Shown here one piece after another: positions 45,153-55,786 of a DNA stretch of 64,000 bases. The position numbers were made by a program, and so were the translations under genes. Position 1 is the first letter of the stretch, and every line of letters begins with the position of its first letter. The notes under the pieces were generated by a model that made no database searches, was not told where the DNA came from, and worked only from the letters and a program-made list of their open reading frames with translations. The stretch is from an uncultured Jannaschia sp. (lineage in GTDB: Bacteria; Pseudomonadota; Alphaproteobacteria; Rhodobacterales; Rhodobacteraceae), in contig NZ_CANLTQ010000009.1 in assembly GCF_947494025.1 (NCBI RefSeq), forward strand, positions 1 through 64,000, read 5' to 3'.

Positions 45153-46961
45153 TCACTCGGAATCGGGCAGCTTGAAGACGGTCAGCTGTCCGCCGAGCGC
45201 GGTGTAGTCGCTCAGCGCGGCATAGCCGCCCACGGCGCCCAGACCCTCGTTCGGGTTGGTCAGACCGGCCGCCAGGCCGATACCGGCCCAGCCGCCGACG
45301 CCGGAAAGGATGGCGACGTACTGCTCGCCGTCATGCTCGTAGGTCATGAAGTTTCCGATGATGCCGGAGGGGGTCTTGAACTTGTAGAGTTCCTCGCCCG
45401 TCTCGGCGCTCACCGCCTTCATGTAACCTTCCAGCGTGCCGTAGAAGACGACGTCGCCCGCGGTGGCCAGAGCCCCCGACCAGACCGAGAACTGTTCCGG
45501 AAGGGACCACTTCATCTCGCCGGTCGTCGCGTCCCATGCGATGAAGTTGCCCATGCCGCCGTGGCTGTCCGGCGCGGGATACATCGACAGGGTGGCGCCC
45601 ACATAGGGCTGACCGGCGGTGTAGCTTACCCGGAACGGCTCGTAATCCATGCAGACGTGGTTGGTCGGCACGTAGAACAGGCCGGACTTGGGCGAGAACG
45701 CCGCGGGCTGCTGATCCTTGGAGCCGAGCGCGGCCGGACAAATGCCGGTCGAGTTCGTGTCTTCGCCGTTCTGTTCGGTCGAGTATTCGGCCACGACCTG
45801 CGGACGCCCGTACTGGTCGCTTTCCGGATCCATTTCAACATGGGTCGCCCAGTTGACCGCCGGGTCGAACTTTTCGGCCGAGAGCAGTTCGCCCGACTCA
45901 CGGTCCATCGTGTAGACGAAGCCGTTGCGATCGAAGTTCACGAGCAGCTTGCGCATTTCTCCGTCGATCTCCTGATCGACGAGGATGTTCTCGTTCACGC
46001 CATCGTAGTCCCACTCGTCGTGCGGGGTCTTCTGGTAGAACCACTTGGCCATCCCGTCGTCCGGGTCGCGGGCCATGATGGTCATCGACCACCTGTTGTC
46101 GCCCGGCCGCTGCGCCGGGTTCCAGGTCGAGGGGTTGCCGGTCCCGTAATAGACGAGGTCGAGCTCGGGGTCGTAGCTGAACCAGCCCCAGGTCGTGCCG
46201 CCGCCGATCTGCCACTGGTCGCCCTCCCAGCTTTCGAGCGACGAATTCTCGCCGATCGGCTCGCCGAGATGCGTCGTGTTCTCGGGATCGACGAGCATTT
46301 CCTCGTCCGGACCTGTCGAGTAGGCCCGCCAGACCTGCTCGCCCGTCTCGATGTCGTAGGCGGTCAGGTGCCCGCGGACCCCGAACTCGCCGCCCGAGAT
46401 GCCGACGAGCACCTTGTCCTTGACCACCATCGGGGTCGCGGTGATGCTCTCGCCCTTGGTGGGGTCGCCGTTGCTGACGGTCCACTTCACCTCGCCCGTC
46501 TGCGCGTCGAGCGCCACGAGGGTCGTGTCGGCCTGCGCGAGGAAGATCGTGTCGTTCCCGTAGGCGACGCCGCGATTGACGGTGTCGCAGCACATGATCG
46601 GAATGACATCGGGATCCTGCTGCGGCTCGTACTTCCACAGGATGCGCCCGTCCTCGTTCAGGTCGAGCGCGTAGACGGTGTTCGGGAACGGCGCGTGCAC
46701 GTACATGATGTCGCCCACGACGAGGGGGCCGCCCTCGTGGCCGCGCAGGACGCCGGTCGAGAAGGACCAGGCCACCTGCAGATCGCCGACGTTGTCGGCA
46801 TTGATCTGGTCGAGTTCGGAATAACGCTGGTTCTTGTAGTCTCCGGTCTGGATCACCCACTGCTTGGAATCATCGATGCCGGACATGACCGACTCGTTGG
46901 CGAAGGCGGAACCTGTCACGCCGATCCCGATCGCGGTCGTCAGTGTAAGTAGCTTTCTCAT
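45153..46961 (-). CDS. xoxF: Lanthanide-dependent methanol dehydrogenase XoxF
   Basis: The 602-residue periplasmic quinoprotein has a signal peptide, eight tryptophan-docking propeller blades and the vicinal disulfide CC (124-125) next to the PQQ. Catalytic Asp318 lies in [13 protein letters not shown], with Asp320 two residues later. MxaF enzymes have Ala at that second place; the DYD signature is the mark of lanthanide-binding XoxF. It oxidises methanol to formaldehyde or formate and reduces cytochrome c. No mxaF or mxaI gene occurs in the window. A good RBS (AGGGAGAGAG) precedes the ATG. The cytochrome and XoxJ-like genes follow on the same strand. Confidence 0.96.
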   Translation of the reverse strand: MRKLLTLTTAIGIGVTGSAFANESVMSGIDDSKQWVIQTGDYKNQRYSELDQINADNVGDLQVAWSFSTGVLRGHEGGPLVVGDIMYVHAPFPNTVYALDLNEDGRILWKYEPQQDPDVIPIMCCDTVNRGVAYGNDTIFLAQADTTLVALDAQTGEVKWTVSNGDPTKGESITATPMVVKDKVLVGISGGEFGVRGHLTAYDIETGEQVWRAYSTGPDEEMLVDPENTTHLGEPIGENSSLESWEGDQWQIGGGTTWGWFSYDPELDLVYYGTGNPSTWNPAQRPGDNRWSMTIMARDPDDGMAKWFYQKTPHDEWDYDGVNENILVDQEIDGEMRKLLVNFDRNGFVYTMDRESGELLSAEKFDPAVNWATHVEMDPESDQYGRPQVVAEYSTEQNGEDTNSTGICPAALGSKDQQPAAFSPKSGLFYVPTNHVCMDYEPFRVSYTAGQPYVGATLSMYPAPDSHGGMGNFIAWDATTGEMKWSLPEQFSVWSGALATAGDVVFYGTLEGYMKAVSAETGEELYKFKTPSGIIGNFMTYEHDGEQYVAILSGVGGWAGIGLAAGLTNPNEGLGAVGGYAALSDYTALGGQLTVFKLPDSE

Positions 46962-47073
46962 TACTCTCTCCCTATTGCCGACCGACCCGCCGACCGCCCC
47001 GCGACCACCTGTCGATCCATTGTGCCGGATGCGCTCGAGACGGCGCAGCCGGCGTCAACTCCCTTGCGAGGCT

Positions 47074-47499
47074 CTAGGAGCCCTCCTCCGACGACACCCC
47101 GTTCTCCGGGAACGTCGCGAGATACGCGATCACGTCCGCCCGATCCTCGTCCTTGCGCAGGCCCGGAAACGCCATCTTGGTGCCCGGCACGTGCGACTTC
47201 GGGTTGAGGAGGTAGGCGTCGAGCTCCTCGGGTGTCCAGGCCATGCCGTTCTCGCCGGCCTCCACCATCGCATCCGAATATTCGAAGTCCTCGCGGACGC
47301 CGGCGGTCCGGCCGATGACGCCGTTCAGGATCGGCCCGACCTTGGTCCGAGCGTCCGGTCCGACCGCGTGGCAGGCCATGCAGCGGCGGAACACGCGCTC
47401 TCCGGCCTCGGCGTCGCCCGTGATCTCGGCGTCCTGCGCGAAGGCCGCCCCGGCGGCCAGGGCCAGAAATCCGGCGGCGGCGAAAGTCTTGACGGTCAT
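47074..47499 (-). CDS. Periplasmic class I cytochrome c
   Basis: The 141-residue protein has a signal peptide (MTVKTFAAAGFLALAAGAAF), one haem site (RRCMACHAVGPDARTKVGP) and the distal methionine in HVPGTKMAFPGLRKDEDRAD. It fits mitochondrial-type cytochrome c550/c2, which links methanol dehydrogenase to the oxidase. It is directly upstream of xoxF on the same strand. The ATG at 47499 is chosen over an upstream ATG because the signal peptide starts there. Confidence 0.9.
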   Translation of the reverse strand: MTVKTFAAAGFLALAAGAAFAQDAEITGDAEAGERVFRRCMACHAVGPDARTKVGPILNGVIGRTAGVREDFEYSDAMVEAGENGMAWTPEELDAYLLNPKSHVPGTKMAFPGLRKDEDRADVIAYLATFPENGVSSEEGS

Positions 47500-47551
47500 G
47501 TTGTCTCCCAGGGTCATGTTGTTAACGCCTCCTTCCGGAACCGCGTTCGGT

Positions 47552-48396
47552 TCATCGCCCGCCGCGGTGCAGACGCTCCGCGTGCCAGGCCACGTGATCC
47601 CCGGCGAAGGTGGATACGAAGTAATAGGAATGGTCGTAGCCGGCCTGCAGGCGCAAGTGGCCAGATTGCCGCTTTCGCGCCATCGCCGCGGCCAGCGCCT
47701 CCGGCATCAGCAGGTCGAGGAACTGGTCGTCGGCGCCCTGGTCCACGAGGATGTCGCCGTGCCAGCCCCGCTCCTCGATCAGGAGCGTGGTGTCGTGGTC
47801 GCTCCAGACGGCCTCGTCCTCGCCCAGATAGGCCGCGAACTGCTTGCGGCCCCAGTCGGAGCGCGTCGGATGCGCGATCGGCGCAAAGGCCGACAGCGAA
47901 GCATAGGCGTCGGGGTTCTTGATCGCGATGGTCATCGCGCCGTGGCCGCCCATGGAATGCCCGGTGATGCCGTGACGCCCCGTGTTCGGCACCTGCTCGT
48001 CCACGATCCCGCGCAGCTCGCGCGTGACGTAGTCGTACATGTTGAAGTTCGGCGCCCAGGGGTCGCATGTGGCATCCAGGTAGAAGCCCGCCCCCTGCCC
48101 GAGGTCGTAGGCCTCGTCGTTGGCGATGCTCTCGCCCCGCGGCGAGGTGTCGGGAAAGACGACGGCCAGACCCTGCTCGGCGGCATGGGCCTGAAAGCCG
48201 CCCTTCGCCATCGCATTCTCGTGGGTGCAGGTCAGGCCGGACAGGTACCACAGCACCGGCACCGGCCCGTCCGCCGCCTCTGGCGGCGTGAAGACGGCGA
48301 AGGTCATGTCGCAGCCGCAGGCGTCGGAAGCGTGGCGGTAGACCCCCTGCACCCCGCCGAAGCACCTGTTCTGCGAGACGACCTCCAACTCGGGCA

Positions 48397-48398
<2 letters not shown>
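47552..48398 (-). CDS. fghA: S-formylglutathione hydrolase
   Basis: The 281-residue cytoplasmic enzyme hydrolyses S-formylglutathione to formate and glutathione. It is an alpha/beta hydrolase of the esterase D family: WYLSGLTCTHENAMAKGGFQ at the N-terminus, the nucleophile elbow GHSMGGHGAM, the aspartate in DQGADDQFL and the histidine in GYDHSYYFV. It overlaps the stop of the upstream dehydrogenase (TGATG), so both steps of formaldehyde oxidation are translated together. Confidence 0.95.
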
Positions 48399-49509
<1,111 letters not shown>

Positions 49510-49669
49510 GTTTCCCTCCAAAATCCGGCGATTGCACCGGAATTCTTTTGTTCGTTCGGGGAAAGTATGAAACCCGGGTGGAGGCATGCCAACGCATACC
49601 TTGGTGGGTGTCGCCCCGGTGGACAGCCCCGCCCCCTCCCAGCACAGTCGCGAGTGGAAAGGATTCGAG

Positions 49670-50278
49670 ATGCGCCTTGATACCGTTTCGATGGCGATTG
49701 CGGGGCTGATCCTCGCGACCGCCGCTCCGGCAGCCGACTTCGCCGACCCGGCCTGGCCTTGTGTGCAGCGCAAGGTGGAGCGCCTGTCGGTCGGCCTGAT
49801 GTGGCCCGACCCGCCGCTGTCCGCGCCGGAGATGTCCGACGACACCGCGGCGGCGGTCGACGATCTCGTCGCGCGGCTGTCGCTGCGGCGCATTCCGGTC
49901 GAGGATCTGCCGCCCCGTGTCGAGGCCTTCACCAAGGCGCACGGGACCGACCGCACCCTGCTGGGCCATGTCTTCGCGCAGGTGTTCGACCGCCTCGCCC
50001 GCACCCGGTCGGAGGTGATGACGGGGATCGAGGATTATTCTCTCGACCAGATCGCGCTGTCCCGGCGCATCGACGCGGCGCGCGGGGAGATGGACACGCA
50101 GATGGCCCAGGACGCGCCGGATTTCGACCGGGTCGATGCGCTGGAAGAGCAGATCGACTGGGACCAGCGCATCTATACCGACCGTCAGCGCTCGCTGACC
50201 TATGTCTGCGAGACGCCGGTCCTGCTGGAAAAGCGGCTCTACGCCATCGCGCAGATGCTGGCGGCGGTGGCGGAGTAG
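49670..50278 (+). CDS. Secreted helical protein, unknown
   Basis: The 202-residue protein has a signal peptide (MRLDTVSMAIAGLILATAAP) and a mostly helical mature part with one cysteine near the start (PAWPCVQRKVERLSVGLMWP) and one near the end (TYVCETPVLLEKR), which could form a disulfide. It is divergent from flhA and convergent with the metallohydrolase gene. Its place suggests a periplasmic part of the quinoprotein machinery. Start chosen at the ATG after AAAGGA. Confidence 0.65.
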   Translation: MRLDTVSMAIAGLILATAAPAADFADPAWPCVQRKVERLSVGLMWPDPPLSAPEMSDDTAAAVDDLVARLSLRRIPVEDLPPRVEAFTKAHGTDRTLLGHVFAQVFDRLARTRSEVMTGIEDYSLDQIALSRRIDAARGEMDTQMAQDAPDFDRVDALEEQIDWDQRIYTDRQRSLTYVCETPVLLEKRLYAIAQMLAAVAE

Positions 50279-50282
50279 CCGC

Positions 50283-51317
50283 CTATTCCCATTCGAGTTC
50301 CGTGAAGGCGACCGTGGCGTTGCGCGCATTGTAGGCATCGAAGAGTGCCCAGTCGTCGGCCTCGGACGCGGCGATGCGCTCCACCGCCTCCGCCATGCGC
50401 ATCCCCGCCGCCAGCGCTGCCTCCGTATCGCCCGCGAGCGTTTCGAGATAGCGTCGCATCGGTTCCGCGCCCGCGGGCCAGTCGAGATACGGGCCGCCAT
50501 GGCCGGGGACCACGCCGGCGAACTCCATCTCCGCCAGCGTGTCGAGCGCGTCCTGCCAGCCGCGCAGCGCGCCGTCGAGCGCGGGAATGTGGTCGTCAAA
50601 GACGAGATCGCCCGCGAAAAGCGTGCCGCTTCTCCGGTCGAGCACGGTGACGTCGGTTCCGCTATGCGCCATCGGCCAGGCTCGCAGATCCAGCACCCGG
50701 CCGCCCAGATCGACCGTCGCCATCCCGTCGACCGCGATGTCGGTGGCGACCGCGCCGCTGCCGATGACGGCCGCGGCGCCGAGCGTCGCCTCCAGGCTCT
50801 CGAGGTAGTTCGCCTGCCGGTCCGCCAGCGCCCGGTCGAGCGTGGCATGCCCGACGATTTCGGCCCCCGCCTCCGCGAAGAACGGCGCGGCGAGCGTGTG
50901 GTCGGGATGCACATGGGTCAGGATCAGGTAGCGCACCGGCAGGTCGGTTCGCGCCCGGATCGCGCGCCAGACGCCCTCGGCCACGCCGCGCGTTGTCCCG
51001 GCGTCGATCACGGCCACGGCTTCCGATCCGACGACGAAGCCGATATTGGCGACGTCGCCGCCATTCCCGGCCGCCGGCTCCGCCACCGCGCCCCGATGGA
51101 CAAAGAGACCGGGCGCGGCCTCCGTGAAGGCGAGCGGCGCGGGAGCCTCGCGGCAGGCGGGCGGTGCCTTGGCGACGTGTTCCGCGGGCGGCACGTATTC
51201 CTGCGGCAGCGTCGTCTCGCAGGACGCGGCATCCCTTCCCGCGATACCGGGCAGGCGCGTTTCGCGGCAGATGTCCGGCGCGCCCGCAAGGCATAGCGTT
51301 ACGACGGCTTCGAACAT
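50283..51317 (-). CDS. Quinoprotein relay system zinc metallohydrolase (SoxH-like)
   Basis: The 344-residue protein has an MBL fold with HVHPDHTLAAPFF as the metal motif, WPMAHSGTDVTVLDRRSG and GDLVFDDHIPALDG, and the late histidine in VPGHGGPYLDWP. It matches the SoxH-like group that sits next to SoxYZ-like carriers and quinoproteins. An N-terminal extension with five cysteines may be secreted. The carrier gene at 51,417 starts divergently, which supports enzyme and carrier working together. The substrate is not known. Confidence 0.85.
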   Translation of the reverse strand: MFEAVVTLCLAGAPDICRETRLPGIAGRDAASCETTLPQEYVPPAEHVAKAPPACREAPAPLAFTEAAPGLFVHRGAVAEPAAGNGGDVANIGFVVGSEAVAVIDAGTTRGVAEGVWRAIRARTDLPVRYLILTHVHPDHTLAAPFFAEAGAEIVGHATLDRALADRQANYLESLEATLGAAAVIGSGAVATDIAVDGMATVDLGGRVLDLRAWPMAHSGTDVTVLDRRSGTLFAGDLVFDDHIPALDGALRGWQDALDTLAEMEFAGVVPGHGGPYLDWPAGAEPMRRYLETLAGDTEAALAAGMRMAEAVERIAASEADDWALFDAYNARNATVAFTELEWE

Positions 51318-51416
51318 GGCGTCCCTCCCCGCTCCCTACGAAGGTGTGCGTATCACGGCGGGTCCAGATCTGTCATACTTCGCGACGCGCCGTACGTCAC
51401 GGAAGGGAGACGCGTC

Positions 51417-52217
51417 ATGAAAGCCCTCACCCTCGCCGCAATCTTTGCCGGCCTCGCGCTGCCCGTTTCGGCGCAGGACAATCCGATGACCGGGAGCGAG
51501 ACCTGGGACATGATCTCCGGGGCGGTCCTGAGCGACGCGGACGCACCCGCCGACGGGGCTGCGCTCTTCGCGGTCGAAGCGCCCTACCGCGCCCACGACG
51601 CGGCGACCGTGCCGGTCGAGATCCGGCAGGTCGACGACGCGGCCGTGATCGAGCGGGCGACGATCGTCGTCGACGAGAACCCCGCCCCCGTGGCCGCCGA
51701 GATGACGTTCGGGGCGTCCATGCTGCCGCTCGACATGGAGCTGCGGGTCCGGGTCGACCGGTATTCGAACGTGCGGGTCATCGCCGAGACGGCGGACGGC
51801 GTCTACATGAACGGCCGGTTCGTGAAGGCCTCCGGCGGCTGCTCCGCGCCGGCAACGCGCGACCCGGAACTGGCGCTGGCCTCCATGGGACAGATGCAAC
51901 TGCGCAGCTTCGACGCGACGACGGACCCGCCGGACGGACGCAGCGAGGCGCAGGTGATGATCCGGCACCCGAACTATTCCGGGCTCCAGCGCGACCAGAT
52001 CACGCATCTCTTCATTCCGGCGCATTTCATCGACGAGCTGACCGTGTGGCAGGGCGACGAGATGCTGTTCACGATGACCGGCGGCATCTCGATCAGCGAG
52101 AACCCGGCCTTCCGCTTCCGCTACGACGACGACGGCTCGCCTGACCTGCGCATACGCGCGAAGGACACCGAAGGGAACGTGTTCGAGCAAAGCCTGCCGA
52201 AATCGACCGCGAGCTGA
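51417..52217 (+). CDS. Quinoprotein dehydrogenase-associated SoxYZ-like carrier (copy 2)
   Basis: The 266-residue secreted protein has a signal peptide (MKALTLAAIFAGLALPVSAQ), a SoxY-like half with the carrier cysteine in SGGCSAPATRDPELALASMG and a SoxZ-like half with HPNYSGLQRDQITHLFIPAH. It is a paralog of the protein at 41,775 with the same fusion order. It is divergent from the SoxH-like hydrolase. Confidence 0.87.
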   Translation: MKALTLAAIFAGLALPVSAQDNPMTGSETWDMISGAVLSDADAPADGAALFAVEAPYRAHDAATVPVEIRQVDDAAVIERATIVVDENPAPVAAEMTFGASMLPLDMELRVRVDRYSNVRVIAETADGVYMNGRFVKASGGCSAPATRDPELALASMGQMQLRSFDATTDPPDGRSEAQVMIRHPNYSGLQRDQITHLFIPAHFIDELTVWQGDEMLFTMTGGISISENPAFRFRYDDDGSPDLRIRAKDTEGNVFEQSLPKSTAS

Positions 52218-52509
52218 ACGCTTCGCGCGGGCGGACCACGGTGGCGATACGGTCGGGTGGCGATCGGGCACGAGCCATCTCATCGTCGCCACCCGTTCGG
52301 GTCAGCGTCGATCGGAACGTGGAACTCTACCGACGATATCTTGGACATTCCCACACCGCCCGCCAAAACGCCGGGCAGCCCCGTCCGCCCCCAGGGCGGC
52401 GGCTGCCGTCTCGCTTCGTTTATGTCGGCCCCCTGACGCACTGACGCACCGACGCCTAACAGGGCTTTGCCGCGCGCGGAGGCAGGTAAGCTTGTGACGG
52501 CCCGACGCG

Positions 52510-52854
52510 TCAGAAGCAGCGGATCTCGGCCTCGGCCTGGGCGCGCCGAAGGTCGGCGACGATGCTGTCGGCCGCGGCCCCGCGGAAGACCGACATGCGC
52601 TCGCCGCCGGTCTGGCGCAGCGACAGGACCGTCTCCGCCTCGACATATGTCTCGTAGGGCAGGATCTCCGCGATCGTGTCGATGGAGCAGGCGCATTTCT
52701 CGAGCACATCGCGCCCCTGCCCGTTCGCGGCCATGCAGCCGAAGACGTAATCGGCCCGCGTGGCGGTCGGGAAGTCGTTGAACCGCGCCCCGATATCCTG
52801 TGCCGAGGCCGGAAGCGCGAGGAGGAGCGCGGCGGCGACGAGACGGCCCGTCAT
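52510..52854 (-). CDS. Small secreted protein with conserved cysteines, unknown
   Basis: The 114-residue protein has a signal peptide (MTGRLVAAALLLALPASAQD) and cysteines at FGCMAANGQGRDVLEKCACS and IRCF. The pattern suggests one or two disulfides. It overlaps the upstream gene by 4 bases (ATGA), so the two are coupled. No family recognised; the place in the methylotrophy island suggests a periplasmic accessory. Confidence 0.65.
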   Translation of the reverse strand: MTGRLVAAALLLALPASAQDIGARFNDFPTATRADYVFGCMAANGQGRDVLEKCACSIDTIAEILPYETYVEAETVLSLRQTGGERMSVFRGAAADSIVADLRRAQAEAEIRCF

Positions 52855-53522
52855 TCCAGGGGTTCCAGCGTGATGGTGGAGCTGTAGATCGGCGATTCGC
52901 CGTCGATGGCGGGCACGGTCGCGTCGAGCGAGGCGTACCAGCCCGGCACCCCCTCCGACATCGTCACGGTCAGTGCCATGCGCTCGAAGCCCTGCATTCG
53001 CGCCGCGTTCGGATCGCCCTCGAATGGATGGAGCGTCACGGTGCGCGCCTCCACCGTCTCGTCGCCGAACGCCACCTCCCGCATCTCGATCTCCGCCGGT
53101 TCGAACAGCGCGGCCTTGACGCGGTTGCGGATGTAGAAGCCGCTGCCGCCCGCCGTCTCGGCCATGTCGCGCACGACGGTTTCGACGAAATACATGATGA
53201 TCGGGTTGCCGACGCTCGCGGGGAAGGTGCCGATCGCCTTGAACCGCTCGTCTTGCATGAAGCGCAGACGCGCCGCCTCGGGCTCGTCCCCCTCGAAGGT
53301 CAGCTCGATCTGCCCGGTGTCGCGCGCCTCCGCGTCGGGCATCAGGGCGCTTTCGACGGTGCGGTCGTAGACCAGCGTTTCGTCGCGCGGCAGGTCGTCG
53401 AGCGTGCCCGCCCGGAACAGCAGGTCGTAGGTCTCCTCTGCCCGGGTCATCCCCGTCTCCTGCGCGGCGCCGATACCGCCCGGCAGCATCGTCGCGGCGC
53501 AGATCGCCATCAGCAAACGCAT
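52851..53522 (-). CDS. Secreted protein of the methylotrophy island, unknown
   Basis: The 223-residue protein starts at ATG 53522 with a signal peptide (MRLLMAICAATMLPGGIGAA). The mature part is beta-rich with IELTFEGDEPEAARLRFMQD and IYSSTITLEPLE at the C-terminus, like a lipocalin- or hydrolase-associated beta sheet. There are no catalytic motifs. It overlaps the next gene and lies just downstream of the regulatory operon. Confidence 0.6.
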   Translation of the reverse strand: MRLLMAICAATMLPGGIGAAQETGMTRAEETYDLLFRAGTLDDLPRDETLVYDRTVESALMPDAEARDTGQIELTFEGDEPEAARLRFMQDERFKAIGTFPASVGNPIIMYFVETVVRDMAETAGGSGFYIRNRVKAALFEPAEIEMREVAFGDETVEARTVTLHPFEGDPNAARMQGFERMALTVTMSEGVPGWYASLDATVPAIDGESPIYSSTITLEPLE

Positions 53523-53569
53523 GTCGTGTCTCCTTCGGACCCTCAGGCTCCGCGATGCCCGCGCGGGTG

Positions 53570-55786
53570 TCAAAGTCGACTTTCGTCGGGGGCTGCGTCC
53601 GCTCCGTCCGCACCGCCGCTGCGGACGATGGTGCGGCGCAGCCGGGCGAGGTCGACAGGCTTCGGCAGCACGGTGACGTTCTCCCGCGCGCCCTCCACGA
53701 TCAGGGCCGGGCTCCGGTCGGCGGTGACGATGATCGCCGGGACGTCCTGTCCGGCGAAGTCGCGTACCGCGCGGATCGTCTCGAGCCCGTTATCCGTGCC
53801 GTCGAGCTGGTAGTCGACCAGCACGATATCGGGCGCCATCGCCGCGTCGCGGAGGAGGCCGAGCGCTTCGGCGGTGGAGGTCGCCGCGAAGACGCTCGCC
53901 CCCCAGCTCTCGAGCTTGCTCACGGTGGCGAAGAGGACGTCGGCGTCGTTCTCGACGACCAGGGCCAGCACGTCGAGCTCCCCCGTCTCGGACACGGCCG
54001 GCCTGCGGGCCGGCACCTCGCCCGCTTCCGCCCGCGTCATCTCGATGGAGAAGACCGAGCCCTCGCCTGGGCTCGACCGGACCTGAAGGTTGTGGCCGAG
54101 ATGGCGGCAGGTCCGCTCGACGATGGAGAGGCCCAGACCGATCCCGGTATCGGGCGCCGCGTTGCCCGCCCGCGTGAACTCCTGGAAGATCCGGACCTGA
54201 TCGGAGAGCGAGATGCCGACCCCGGTGTCCCAGACCTGCAACACCACCCGGTCGCCCCGCCGCCTGCACCCGACGAGGACGCGGCCCGTCTCGGTGTATT
54301 GCAGGGCGTTGACGACGAGGTTCTGGATCGAGCGCAGCAGGTAGCGCTGGTCGCTGCGCACCCAGACGCTGCTCGGCACGACGTCGAGGCGGATGTTCTT
54401 CTTCGCGGCGAGCGGCGCCTGATCCTCCGTCACCGCCTCCATCAGAGGGCCGAGGCAGACGTCCTGCGGCGTCAGCGCGGCGTCGGCGCTCTCCAGTCGC
54501 GAGATGTCGAGGAGCGCGTGGAGCAGCGTCTCGACCGACGTGAACGTGTCCTGCAGACGCGTGACCATGCTCGCGAGGTCGCCACCGCGCGACATGTCCT
54601 CCAGCGTGGAGATCAGGAGCTTGGCGGCGTTGATCGGCTGCAGGAGGTCGTGGCTCGCCGCGGCGAGGAACCGGGTCTTGGACGAAACCGCCGCCTCCGC
54701 GGCCTCCTTGGCGACGCGCAGTTCGTCCTTGACCCGGCTTTGCAGGCGGGACTGCTCCGTCAGGCGGCGGTTCGCCTCGGTCAGGTCGCGGGTGCGCGCC
54801 TCCACCTCCTTCTCGAGCACCTCGGTCGCCCGGTGCTCGAGCGTGACGTCGGTGATGTCGACGAGGAAGCCGCGATCGGGGAGCAGATGCACATGCAGGT
54901 CCAGCACCCACCCCCCGGCATGGCGGAGCCGGGCGCGCAGGCCCGACCGGCGGCGCAGCTTCAGCGGCCAGCCGTCGATCCCCTCGAGCTCCATCGCCGC
55001 GATCAGACCCTTCTCGCGCAGAAAGGTCAGGACGTCGGCAAAGGGCGTCCCGGTCCGCACCAGCCGCGCCGGCAGGCCGAGCAGGTCGCGGAACCGGTCG
55101 TTGTGGATCGCTAGACCGCCCGCACGCGAGAAGGTGGCAATGCCGATGGCCATGTTGTCGAAGGCCGCTTGCAGGTAATGCGCCTGCATGTCGATCAGCG
55201 CGTCCTTTTCCAGCCGGTTGGCGCGGACAATGCCGGTAATCTCGGTCAGGAGGATCACCAGCGAGCTCGCGGAGGTGCGCTGCCGGCTGAACTGGAACCA
55301 GCGATCGCCGCTGAGTTCGACGACGAAGGTCGCAAGATCGCCGCCGTCGTCGGCACGCACGCCGTCGCGTCCCTCGCGGCCGACGAGGTGGTCGCTGCCT
55401 GCCGCGAGATCGAGATAGGTCTCGAGCGGCAGGCCCGGCACGATCCGCCCGGAAATGTCGGGCAGGAGCCGGGCGAAGAGGTCGTTGCACACGTGCAGGC
55501 GCCCGTCCTCGAAGAGCGCGAAGCCCCCGTCGAGGACCGACAGCGCGTCGGCGAGGTTTTTCTGGGTTCGCGCCCGGTCGAAGCGGAGCGTCTCGAGTTC
55601 GCTCGAGGCGCGCTCGAGGTCACGGGTCTTGGCCCAGACCTGCCCCTGCAAGGCCATCGCCGACTGGAACGCGGCATAGGCAGAGGTCGAGACCTCGTGC
55701 TGGCGGCCCGCGCGCCGGATCAGCGCCGCGATGATCCGCGCCTGTCGTTCGATCTGGACCTCGGGCGGTTCCGTCGGATCGATCAA
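53570..55786 (-). CDS. Hybrid histidine kinase (FlhS-like)
   Basis: The 738-residue protein has an N-terminal coiled coil, two PAS-like domains (SVLDGGFALFEDGRLHVCND; DNMAIGIATFSRAGGLAIHN), a HisKA domain with the phospho-acceptor in AASHDLLQPINAAKLLI, an ATPase domain (VVNALQYTETGR, WDTGVGISLSDQ, GIGLGLSIVERTCRHLGH) and a C-terminal receiver with the aspartate in VLVDYQLDGTDNG. No membrane segment is seen, so it senses in the cytoplasm, probably through the FIST protein encoded just upstream. The start is a TTG overlapping the FIST stop (TTGA). FlhS kinases control formaldehyde oxidation genes in Paracoccus; the match is by context and layout. Confidence 0.85.
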   Translation of the reverse strand: MIDPTEPPEVQIERQARIIAALIRRAGRQHEVSTSAYAAFQSAMALQGQVWAKTRDLERASSELETLRFDRARTQKNLADALSVLDGGFALFEDGRLHVCNDLFARLLPDISGRIVPGLPLETYLDLAAGSDHLVGREGRDGVRADDGGDLATFVVELSGDRWFQFSRQRTSASSLVILLTEITGIVRANRLEKDALIDMQAHYLQAAFDNMAIGIATFSRAGGLAIHNDRFRDLLGLPARLVRTGTPFADVLTFLREKGLIAAMELEGIDGWPLKLRRRSGLRARLRHAGGWVLDLHVHLLPDRGFLVDITDVTLEHRATEVLEKEVEARTRDLTEANRRLTEQSRLQSRVKDELRVAKEAAEAAVSSKTRFLAAASHDLLQPINAAKLLISTLEDMSRGGDLASMVTRLQDTFTSVETLLHALLDISRLESADAALTPQDVCLGPLMEAVTEDQAPLAAKKNIRLDVVPSSVWVRSDQRYLLRSIQNLVVNALQYTETGRVLVGCRRRGDRVVLQVWDTGVGISLSDQVRIFQEFTRAGNAAPDTGIGLGLSIVERTCRHLGHNLQVRSSPGEGSVFSIEMTRAEAGEVPARRPAVSETGELDVLALVVENDADVLFATVSKLESWGASVFAATSTAEALGLLRDAAMAPDIVLVDYQLDGTDNGLETIRAVRDFAGQDVPAIIVTADRSPALIVEGARENVTVLPKPVDLARLRRTIVRSGGADGADAAPDESRL

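Noticed and set aside
46962-47073. Riboswitch ahead of xoxF
   Set aside because: The leader is short (about 110 bases) and no known riboswitch core was recognised.
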